Shown: in pieces, positions 10,831-20,952 of the stretch
How the letters are laid out: each line of letters begins with the position of its first letter
How positions within the stretch are numbered: position 1 is the first letter of the stretch
Assembly: GCA_958450325.1 (NCBI GenBank)
Contig: OY288256.1
Span: 11,053,057 to 11,117,056, forward strand
DNA from: Agrostemma githago
Lineage: Eukaryota > Streptophyta > Magnoliopsida > Caryophyllales > Caryophyllaceae
Direction of reading: 5' to 3'
Length of the DNA: 64,000 nucleotides
Program-made: the position numbers and the translations under genes
Notes under the pieces: generated by a model
The model's input: the letters and a program-made list of their open reading frames with translations, nothing else
The model's database searches: none
Told to the model about the DNA's origin: nothing

Positions 10831-11569
10831 ATTTGTGAGTGGGTGGGTTGTGTATCTTAATGCTATACTAACCTCCTGCAGAAACGTCGGACGTCAATTG
10901 CACGTGTAAATTGTTTGAGACAAGGGGAATACTGTGTCGACACATAATTTGGATATATTCCTCGAAGGGCCTGACTAGTATACCCGATAACTACGTAGCT
11001 GGAAGGTGGTCGAGGGATGCGCTGCGCAAATATAGTGTTGTTGATGACGGTGTGGAAGGCGAAGAAATCGACAACATAGACGGAAAGCAGATAGAGATGT
11101 CTAAACTGTGGTCGGAAGTTCATGAGACGATGGGTATTCTACGGTCTGCTAATAAAGAAGATGTGGAGAACATGTCCGCTTTGATCCGCGAATTCAGGGT
11201 GAAGCTTAAGCCGATTGGGAGTAGCGAGACATTGAATAAAACCCAAGAATTGGAAGAGATGCTAGGATGTACGTCAACAGTAGAGATAACGATACTCCCG
11301 CCGAAGATTTCCAAGACAAAAGGAAGCGGAAAGAGGTTGTTATCGAGCAAGGCGAAATCAATTGCACTTGCAAAGAAGCCAAAGCGCATGTGCAACAATT
11401 GTAAGCAGATGGCGCACCACGACAAGAGGAATTGCCCCAATCCCTTTGCAACACGGCCGCCACCATCTGTCGAACCGTCTGACGATGAATCAGAATCAGA
11501 GTCAGAATCAGAAGAAGATGAGGACGAGGAAGATGTAGAAGATGAACCAGTATTCTGATTAGTGAAATT

Positions 11570-12060
11570 TTCTTCCTTATAGTAACATAGCTTGTTCTTT
11601 ATGGTATTAATTTGGGAACATTACAGTAACATGTTTTGTAAAGGTTTATTGAATTACAGATATTCATTCCTTGGAGATTATAATAAGTAGAGGAAGATTC
11701 AGTTAAAGTAACACACATTATACATTAAAGTAACGCGATAGATGAATTAGAGTAACACGGGATATCATTTTTTAAGTGTTGATCGCATTGCAGATGTAAA
11801 TTCCTTACAGATATTCATTCCTTGGAGAATATAGTAGGTAAAGGAAGATTCAGCTAGAGTAACAAACATTATTCATTAAAGTAACGTGATAGATGAGTCG
11901 GAATAACACGGGATATCATCTTTTAAGTGTTAATCGAATGGCAGATATAAATTAACATGCAGCGTAGAAGATGTAAGAATTAAAGTAACACATGACATGC
12001 ATTGAAGTAACAAAGTCTGGGGGTTAGAGTAACAAAGTTTGACGGATAGAGTGATAAAGT
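11570..12060 (-). repeat. AAAGTAAC arrays between the convergent genes
   Basis: The space between the two convergent genes holds AAAGTAAC at about 11704, 11726, 11878 and 11977, and AGAGTAAC, AGTAAC and GAAGTAAC variants at similar phase. The segment at about 11640-11770 is partly repeated at about 11805-11920 (CAGATATTCATTCCTTGGAG shared). Both polyadenylation regions should lie here; no clear signal was fixed. Confidence 0.8.
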
Positions 12061-12153
12061 TTAAGGTATAGGTTAACCTTGTACAAAATGACACTTAGTT
12101 TTTTGGTTAAACCTTTTACAAAATAATACTCAGTTAATCTAACCATTTACTGA

Positions 12154-15100
12154 CTACCGTTTCCGGCTCTTTCCTCGCGTACCCTTCAACTCTTCAATTA
12201 ATTTCGGCCTAGCTGCCACAAACTTGTCTACGTCACCGATCAGCCGCCTTCGATAAATGTTCAGGTCTGCTAGGAAGATGGTTGCTGCAAGCTGGACGAC
12301 CAAGTATCTTCTGTTAACCTTCCTGTGGAGGTCATCGTTATTGAATTCGCGGCCCTCGTACAGTAGCATATGCATCAGAAGAAATATCCATGACTCGTCC
12401 TTGTTACATACTGTGGACTGCCAGCCAAGCTTAATAGAGCGGAACTTGTAAGACACAATATCCGCCGCACCAGGAACTTCATAGGCGTCAATGAAGTCAC
12501 TCATTGACGCCACCTGAAAATCATTGATGATAGTGGTCAAGGAAATCACTCATTGGAGCACAAGATTGTGATAAAAAACTGATGAAATGAAGAATAGAGA
12601 GACTAACAATTGTCTTGATGGCTGCAAATAGATCTGTTTCTCTGATCGCTGTGTATCGACGGTGGTCGAGGAAATCGACTGTCTTCTTCTTTCGGTTGAC
12701 GGCTACGCATGAGAAGTACCCGTCAACGTTGATGGGCACAAAGATCAGATCAGCGTCCACCTGGAATGTATCACCACAGTTATCCTTGAAAGTATGCCAT
12801 TCGTTCAACAATGCGTTTGCGTTCTTTAAGGACGCTGATTGATTTTCGGCAATAATCCTCATGATCGCATCCTGTAAAAAGGTTAGGATTGTGTGAATAT
12901 TTGCAGTAACTACACAGTAATTAGTTGGTATCCTTGTTACCGCAACAGGTGTAGAGTGTTACTTCAATGCAGTTGAAGTGTTACTCTAGTCAAGAGTTTT
13001 CTAAAAAGAATCAGAATATGAGGCAAAAATAATGCATATGTACAAAGTAACTCGTTAGACATACCGTCTGCCGTAGACCAAGGAACGCCATCTTAGGGTA
13101 ATCATCCGACCCGCTGCCGTTCGCGACGAGACTGTTCAGGAGCATTGACCAACACTCGACGACAGAGGACGACATGTCATTACCCGGGAGCATGGACATC
13201 ACATCACCCCGGGTCATTACAGCCGACGGTGAATACTCCGCAACCATGTCGCTGCATTCAGGACAGATCAGTATGCTTTGAAGACAAGAGATAGGTGACA
13301 AAAATTTAAACAACACTATATATTCCAAATATGTGTAGTGTTCGCCTTATTACCTGTTGTTGTAGTTTTTGTGCTGAAATAAGCAGTAGTCCACGACATT
13401 TTTCCGCAAGATTTCAACAAAGCCCAACAGGGTCCTGTTGTTTGAAAGGAATGGACATGCCATGGGTGCATTGGGATCTGGATTGCCACAGTCAATGGAG
13501 CAGCCTAAGCCGTCGCCGTTCCCCCTAGATCGACTCCCAAGAATAGATAATTCACCGGCAGTGTCCGGTGATATATACGCGGCTTCTACAGCAGGTGTTC
13601 CTGGAGTGGATGGTAGCACGCGGCTCTTTTTAGACGGTTGCACGTCGGGGGTCGGCTCTCGTGACCTCTTTTCGGACTCACTGACGGGCGTGGCGACATC
13701 TGACATGGTCTTACTGACGGCAAGGTTGGCTTTGTCAGTAACAAAGGATGACACCCGCGAAATCAACACGTCCCTCTCCTTGTTAATGTCGCAGAGACAC
13801 AGCGTCGCCGCGATTTCTGCCCTATACAGATTGTTCGCCTCGCTCGTGCCCAAGGGACAGTCAAAGGCCTCCCCGGCGTACAACATCATGTGTATCATGA
13901 GGTATACGCCGCAATCGTTAGACGAGAACCCGCTGCCCTGCCATCTGAACGGGACGTTGACGAGAGGGAACGAGGAGACATTGGCCCCTTTGTTGATGCC
14001 TCGCTGAACCATGTACATGCCCATTTCTTCAGCCTAGGTGGTATAAGATAAAAAAAAGTAAATACATATATAAGACTGAGAAAATGAAGGAATGTTTAAA
14101 TATATACCAAAATGAAGCAGACTTACCGAGAGCCGTGCCATCCCAACGTAAGGAAGACTTTCAAACTCCCCCTCGTCGTAAGACCTATTATCAAGGTATT
14201 CAATCCGTTTTGCCAAAAAATTGATACACGCGCAGCTGTAATGGTCATTGTTTTCTGACAGCACCGGAACGAATACCTGTAGGTAGGAAATGGGTATCAT
14301 GTTGGTGTAGTTAAAAGAGAGTGGACACTAAAGTAACAGATAATATAAACTAGAGTAACAAGTTGAATGAATTAAAGTAACATCATATATATACTGATAA
14401 TAATGTAGATGATACAGGTTAAAGTAACGGTTCTCATTGATTAAAGTAACACATATTGTTCACTAAAGTAACGTCGATTAACTGCTAAAGTAACATAAGA
14501 TATGTTGGAGTAACATGCAGATTTGCAGACATTCAAGTCTTACAAAATATGTGATCTAAAATCAAAAATACCAGGTCAGAATCTAGCTCGAGATTCCCTT
14601 CGTTTGCATCGACCCATATGTTCCAGAAGTTGAACAATGCTTCGCTCATGTCCACAAACAAACCACCCTTTCTATTTCTCCAAATCTGGAGAGCTGTATC
14701 CTGCATGGAGTAACAGGTCGTTATCATTAGAGTAAAGCAGAGAGTACATTACAGTCACACAGCCATAGAACTACAGTTATCATTTGGGATAAGCAAGTAA
14801 ATAAATTAGCTTACGCTGTGGCTGACACCGAAAAAGCATCGTGATGTCCGACGCGGTGCAGACTGGGCAGTTGTCAAGTGATTCATGAGTATGCACCAGC
14901 AGTCAATCACAGCATTCGAGAGCTGCTCTCCAGGCGCAAGCGTGGCCAACTCACCACGGGGTATGTTGAAAAAGTCACTGAACCTCACAATCATTTCCCT
15001 GCAAATAATCGAAAGGATTATGAAACATTTAACAAAAAACGACAATAATGCGCACTAAAAAAGAATTAGGTGATGTAGACCACTTACGATGTATTGTATT

Positions 15101-17217
15101 TTTCATTTTTGTAGAAGACGTAGTCAATTACGTCTTTCCTCACAGACAAAACAGACCTGAAAAGCCTGCCGTCCCCACCCAGGAAGTCCGACACCGTGAG
15201 CTGGTCAGGATCTGGGACGTCACAGTCCCAAGAGCACCCAAGCCTCTCATCGACGACTTGCATGCATCCCAACAGCTCTTCAGAATGAAAAAAGAAAGGG
15301 TGGAAGACCTTCCTTCCGTCTACCACCACCGACAAACACTCACCGACATCCTCGTCTCCAATTCTGTCAATATCCCACAGAGAAAGCACTATCTGGCGGT
15401 CACTGCTTAAATTCAGTCCCCTCTGAATATCATTAACCTTAGCAGTCGAGTATGGCTGAACGTTAGGATCATCCTCCTCGGCTTGATTAGTATTTTTGGC
15501 CTCAAGTACCGGCCCCTGCTCCGACAACTCCCTAGCGCGACGCAGCGCCTCACAAACTTCATCCACCACCCGGTGCAGCTCTGCTCCTCCCCAGAATGCC
15601 TGGGTTGCTTGTGATGGCATCGGGTCTTCGGGTAATGGATTGCCCGAAGTTATCCTCCTGATCTTCGCAGCATGTGAGACCCACCAATCATGGAATGCGA
15701 TTGCATTCCTTCCCATCATCAGATGAATGTGATGGACATCCTTTAGGAAAGAATAATTATGTTGCAAACGTGTACCAAAGTAACATTGAATGATAAACTT
15801 AAAGAATGTGTAGTGAAAATAGAGTATACACTAAAGTAACAGATATTATCAACTAAAGTAACAAATGGTATGGATTAAAGTAACATCATATATGTTGGAG
15901 CAATAATGTGGACGAATCAGGTTAAAGTAACGGATTGTAAGAATTAAAGTAACACATGTTGATCACTAAAGTAACAGAAGATATGTTAGAGTAACATGCA
16001 GAGTTACAGACATCACAGATTTAAATCCTTACTGATTCCATGGTTTCCAACACAGACACAAATAGATTCATTAATGAATTATTGACATGATTACTTACGT
16101 CGACCGCCTTGGCTCTCAGTTCACTATCATCTTCAAGACCACGAGAAAGTTTGATGGTGGTGAACTTATCGTCCTCTTTTCCAGGCAATGAACCATCGTC
16201 AGTGTGACGGTTCTGTGTAATCTTCAACGGCGGTGACGGTTCTCCCTCCCTCACCGCATGTAAACAACGGGGGTACTCAACATCAGATCGGGTAAGCCGG
16301 CCCAGCCCACCACAAATGTACTCGCCGGCCAACCGTTCAAGAATGCGTTTATGATCCCAGTGCTTGATCAAAGGGAGATCACACGGGCACGGGAGATTGC
16401 GGTAGGCAAACCGCTGGAAGTATGTAATCATTAAAAACGGCACACAGCCAAGTAAATATGATCGGTTACGGAACACAAAAACCTCGCCCGTCTGCGCCAG
16501 TCCATCCAGTATGAACGTGCACCAGTCAAGGTTTTTAATCTGCTGTACATCTTGCACAGCCTTCAGTAGTCTCAGATCAACCCCATGGTTGGACGTCGGG
16601 CAGAAGAATATCGACATGCTGTACAAAACGAACATCCTACAGAACATCTCTCCACCCCCTACATCATCCTGCAGTTTCCTAAGGACCTTTGACAGAGGGA
16701 TTTCATCGCTTTCATTGCCGACATGAAAATCACCCCTCCACTTTTTCTTCAGCGCCACGACGGACTCCTCTTCGGCCGCCTTCGATCGACCCATCGGCAG
16801 CAGCTCAACAGGGTCCGGTCCAAGTGGAAGGAGGAAGCAGTCATGTACATCGTGCTTGCTTACGAGGAACTGATTGGTACCGCATCTAAAGATCAGCGTG
16901 TCATCGCTGAATAAAGTCATGAAATCAGCAGCAAACTTTACAGGGAAGCTCTTAAGGTGCATTTCAAGTACACCGCCAAATCCGATCGCTGAAAGCGCCT
17001 CCCGCTGCCTCTGGTTTAAATTAGATATTAGATCAACAAGGAGCTGCGAGCTGCACCCTACAGAAGACGAACGGTCGACGTTGGCTGCATCTGTCAAACC
17101 GGTAGCTAGTGTCTTCAACTTTGATGGCTTGACAGCCGTTTTCTTTGCTCGTTGAACTCGCTTCTTAACCTGCCCCTCCTTCTCACCAGCAACAAAAATC
17201 TTACCTTCTTCTGCCAT
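12154..17217 (-). CDS. Tandem-Ulp1 (C48) TE protein, second domain catalytically dead
   Basis: Nine exons, all GT-AG and phase-consistent: 17217-16033, 15740-15088, 14998-14815, 14700-14572, 14276-14127, 14033-13354, 13251-13065, 12871-12608, 12513-12154; 1,263 aa. Residues 1-50 are basic. Residues ~75-330 match the module that precedes Ulp1 in plant TE proteins (IGFGGVLEMHLKSFP, DVHDCFLLPLGP, LDWCTFILDGL, GC-PFL--TYFQR). Ulp1 domain 1 shows His729 (DHYSC), Asp746 (YLDNRS), Gln799 and Cys808 (NDCGVYLMIHM). Residues ~870-1263 repeat the unit from ~555, but His is Tyr1108 and Cys is Ser1185 (DESWIFLLMHM); Asp1125 and Gln1176 remain. Ulp1/SENP enzymes cleave SUMO; the substrate here is unknown. 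Exon junctions recur at matching places in both units, so introns were duplicated too; one junction (14572/14276) is present only in unit 1. The gene converges on the transposase gene. A split into two genes is possible, but the phases favour one. Confidence 0.85.
12880..13050. repeat. Degenerate AAAGTAAC-type motifs in introns of Ulp1 unit 2
   Basis: The intron 13064-12872 holds GCAGTAAC, CACAGTAAT, AAAGTAAC (near 13044) and, unusually, two GTTACT(T/C)(C/T)A words in the opposite orientation (12957-12990). The signal is weaker than in the unit-1 introns. Confidence 0.5.
14325..14515 (-). repeat. 22-bp-phased AAAGTAAC array in Ulp1 intron
   Basis: Core starts at 14330, 14352 (variant), 14374, 14421, 14443, 14465, 14487 and 14507 (variant); successive steps are 22, 22, 47, 22, 22, 22 and 20 bp. 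The array fills the intron 14571-14277. Confidence 0.95.
15770..16005 (-). repeat. 22-bp-phased AAAGTAAC array in Ulp1 intron 1
   Basis: Core starts near 15776, 15833, 15855, 15877, 15897 (variant), 15924, 15946, 15968 and 15988 (variant). The array fills the intron 16032-15741. Unit sequences such as CATCATATATGTTGGAG are shared with the 14.3-kb array, so the two arrays are copies of one another. Confidence 0.95.
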
Positions 17218-17314
17218 CTGAAGATATATTATTATGAGAATAATGCCAATGATACAAACTGACTACAGAATTACATACCCCTCATCCGCATAATATACCC
17301 CTCATCCGCATTGT

Positions 17315-17600
17315 ACTATACTAAAGTAACATGTCATGTGATTTAAAGTAACCCAATATATGAATTAAAGTAACCCAATAAAAAGTTCTAGAAAAGGGAT
17401 CCTTGTCATGGATCTACGCATAGCAGTAACATAAATTATTTACTAAAGTAACATAATATATGAATTAAAGTAACAAAAACACATACATTCTGTATACATT
17501 ACACTAATATGTTATCAGTACATAAATTAAAGTAACCCAATAGATTATTCATTAAAATTCCGAATGATATCAGTCAAAATAACAAATTATGTTCATTACA
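17315..17600 (-). repeat. AAAGTAAC array upstream of the Ulp1 gene
   Basis: Exact cores near 17321, 17343, 17364, 17441, 17464 and 17528 plus CAGTAAC variants lie upstream of the Ulp1 start codon (17217), where promoter and leader are expected. Confidence 0.85.
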
Positions 17601-17683
17601 GTAACGAAAATAACATGCAGGGGAGAAATATATACAATCAATCGCGCATTCTGCATACAGGTTGAGAGAAATAAAACAAAAAC

Positions 17684-17918
17684 AAGACCTAATTTAAAGG
17701 TAGTTAGCATCACGAACAAGACCTAATTTACCATAAAAGTAATTAAAACAAAGGAAAAAACCCTTATTTACCTTAAGTTTGGAGTTCAAATATGGTGTAC
17801 AAGACCTAATTTAAAGGTAGTTAGCATCACGAACAAGACCTAATTTACCATAAAAGTAATTAAAACAAAGGAAAAAAACCCTTATTTACCTTAAGTTTGG
17901 AGTTCAAATATGGTGTAG
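17684..17918. repeat. Tandem duplication (~117 bp x 2)
   Basis: The block running from AAGACCTAATTTAAAGGTAG to GTTCAAATATGGTGTA appears twice head to tail with almost no change. It lies between the Ulp1 promoter region and the right TIR. Confidence 0.9.
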
Positions 17919-17937
17919 CTGCGTGGATGTAGTCGGT

Positions 17938-18358
17938 ATGAGCGAAGAGAACGAAGACGATGATGAGCGAAGAGAAGACGAAGATGAGAAGACGAAAATG
18001 AAGGCGGGAGTGTTTCAGAAGATCAAAATAGCTCTGCTCTAGATGAAACGTGGTGTGAAGTAAAGAGGTGTGAAGTAAAGCGGTGAAACGTGAGAACTGA
18101 AGAGTTAGAGAGGTTGGGCGGGAGAAATCAAAGGAAGAGAACGAAGAGAACGAAGAGAACGAAGACGATGATGAGCGAAGAGAAGACGAAGATGAGCGAA
18201 GATGAGAAGACGAAAATGAAGGCGGGAGTGTTTCAGAAGATCAAAATAGCTCTGCTCTAGATGAAATGTGGTGTGAAGTAAAGAGGTGTGAAGTAAAGCG
18301 GTGAAACGTGAGAACTGAAGAGTTAGAGAGGTTGGGCGGGAGAAATCAAAGGAAGAGA
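17938..18358. repeat. Tandem duplication (~200 bp x 2)
   Basis: A GA-rich block (GAGCGAAGAGAACGAAGACG) leading into a region with GGCGGGAGTGTTTCAGAAG, CTCTGCTCTAGATGAAA and GAGGTTGGGCGGGAGAAATC occurs twice. It is the subterminal region of the right end; the left end has only one comparable TTCTCTCGCCCATTC-rich tract. Confidence 0.9.
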
Positions 18359-18503
18359 GAGAAAATAAAATATATTTTCAAAGATATTATGGTTATTTCC
18401 ATAATTACGAGATTAGATCTTGGCCATTAATCTACCATTGAATCGATGGCTGATATGGGGACTCACGGACTCAACTTATACAAGGGGACTCACCTGATCT
18501 CAC

Positions 18504-19301
<798 letters not shown>

Positions 19302-19333
19302 TGATATTGATATTGATATTGATATTGATATTA
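19302..19333. repeat. (TTGATA)n microsatellite
   Basis: About five TTGATA units run straight into the left end of the MULE at 19334. The last nine bases, TTGATATTA, are the target duplication. Confidence 0.9.
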
Positions 19334-20943
19334 GGGTTGTTTCATGGGAATAATACCTACTATAGCTCATCTTCTTACGATAATACCAATTATATGTAAT
19401 CTCAAAATAATACTATCTTTGGTTATCTTATTCTCAAAATAGACTAGGTGACTTGCAACTTGATCCACCGGTCATCCTTTATTTTTTTAAGGTCTTGTCC
19501 TACTTCTCCACATTCTCCTTCTTCTCTGCAGGAAGCACACTTCATGCTCAACCAAAAAAATTGACCCATTCTTCCATAATAACCAACAAATTCAATCATT
19601 CACCATTATCAACATCATCAGCCTCCATTCCAAATATTTACCACCATTAATAATTCAATTTCGACCCAATTGAATTATTTCAGCTTATCTTAAAGCATCG
19701 ACTGCAACCCACCACCTCAGTTAACCAATTGAAAAATTCCACTCAAACACCACCACAACCCCAAAAAAAACTCCATTCCACCAATGCTTTCTTCCTACAC
19801 CCTAGAATAACCGGGTGATTTTTCACCCTGTGGCTACTCCAAATCTGTTCCACAGCGCAGAAAATAACCCTACGACTATCCAATCCACGGGGAGGAACGG
19901 TTGGAGAGGCTCCATGCCCTGTTAGAAGACCTTAATAGGGGCGGAGTCCAATCCCAAGCCTTTAAGCTTTTGCAAGACAAAGTCTTCCGGCGACATGATT
20001 CCGATGCGCACTCGGAAACATAGTATTGTAAGTTTTCATTTTTCTTAGGTCCGCTCCTGGCTCGATGCGCTTAACGAAAGGGAACTCTCTTAATTCTGAA
20101 AGCATTTTTTTCGTAATTAAGCAGCATCCTTTAAGTGAGTAGGGGTGCGCTGCCGACGAATAATAGGTACCCACACCCCAGGCAGAGTTAGTGAGCCGTG
20201 TAATAGGCGACCATTTCTCGCGGTTCGGGGGGCACTTGAGTCAGCCGCCGGCGCCCGACTGCGTCTTGACCCCTATCCAATTTTTGGGCCAATTCCCACT
20301 TCGTACTACCAAAAAATGAGATTCTTGCCGAATTATTTCGCCCCTGCAAATTCGATTGAGTCAATGCCTGGGCTGGTGGTTCGTCGCAGTTGGTGGCCTT
20401 ACCTAGGTTAGTCGAGCAGAGTCGAAGGAGATCTGGACGCGCGATGTGCTACGCCGGATATGACGGAGTGCCGGAGTAGTAGCTGCGGTGATGGACGGTC
20501 GGATTTCAAGGCTGTTTAATGGAGGATCGGAGTTGTGTTGGTCGGACACTGGCGCGTTTGTGCTAGAATCAGAGCAAAACGCGACGGGGGAGCAAGATGA
20601 ACGGAGGTGTGTGCCGGAGTTTTTGCAGGGGTCGCCGGAATATGGCGCCGGTGAATGGAGATTGGTGTGGTGAACTGGGGTCGACGGAGTTGAGGCGGAT
20701 TGCAGCGTAGAAGAGGTCACAAAATGGTGGTCTGATGGTAGATTTGGTGAGCAGATTATCAAAGAGGGGAGAAGGAGGAGAGATGAACAACCAGTCAATT
20801 TAACTGGTCATTACCGGTTACAAATGAGCCAAGCACAATGTGGAATTAATGATGCTTTAGTTCATATTATTCCGAGATTAGCTAAAGTACGTATTAATAT
20901 AAGAAACATCTCTATAATTGATATTATTGTCATGAAATAACCC
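19334..20943. mobile_element. 1.6-kb MULE with 9-bp target duplication
   Basis: The left end is GGGTTGTTTCATGGGAATAA and the right end is ATTGATATTATTGTCATGAA running into ATAACCC; they are inverted copies. The flanks are identical 9-mers, TTGATATTA (19325-19333 and 20944-20952). A 9-bp duplication is diagnostic of Mutator-like transposition. No transposase is encoded. The middle (about 19841-20403) is GC-rich and looks foreign to the element, so this may be a Pack-MULE. The same family occurs at 1-514, 60883-61911 and 61922-62424. Confidence 0.9.
19841..20403. other. GC-rich captured segment, possibly organelle-derived
   Basis: Base composition shifts to near 50% GC between AT-rich flanks. 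Its texture (for example GAACCGCGAGAAATGGTCGC on the minus strand) resembles plant mitochondrial DNA. The minus strand has a 70-codon frame at 20174-19962. I cannot name a gene. The origin is a guess from composition and style. Confidence 0.3.
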
Positions 20944-20952
20944 TTGATATTA

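Larger units (their letters stand above)
8407..11558 (+). pseudogene. FAR1-type MULE transposase, one premature stop (copy 2)
   Basis: Four exons with intact GT-AG sites and compatible phases: 8407-8440, 8712-9217, 9480-10629 and 10882-11558, 789 codons in all. Exon 2 carries the FAR1 DNA-binding domain (TPYLGQIFKDQEEAVNFYKI; SGHNHELISPKDREFH). Exon 3 carries the MULE domain (SFDLTYSTN, IITDQDPGI, CMWHIMNKVP, TQRSESENSFFKRFE). Exon 4 carries a SWIM zinc finger (CTCKLFETRGILCRH), a basic linker, a CCHC-like knuckle (CNNCKQMAHHDKRNCP) and an acidic Ser/Glu/Asp tail. A TAA at 9504-9506, codon 189, interrupts exon 3 just after its start; copy 1 has a Tyr codon there. Apart from that stop the frame is open. 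Initiation inside exon 3 (ATG at 9642) would give the catalytic domain without the DNA-binding domain. Confidence 0.85.

Noticed and set aside
12154..14033. Second, separate Ulp1 gene downstream of the first
   Set aside because: No stop or start codon with promoter separates the units; the 14033-13354 exon spans the end of unit 1 and the start of unit 2 in one frame.
10679..17600. CRISPR-like array of short repeats
   Set aside because: The repeats are degenerate octamers in introns of a plant transposon, without conserved long repeats or cas genes.
20403..20798. 131-codon Ser/Pro-rich minus-strand frame in the MULE
   Set aside because: Low-complexity composition and no recognisable domain; not enough to call a captured gene.
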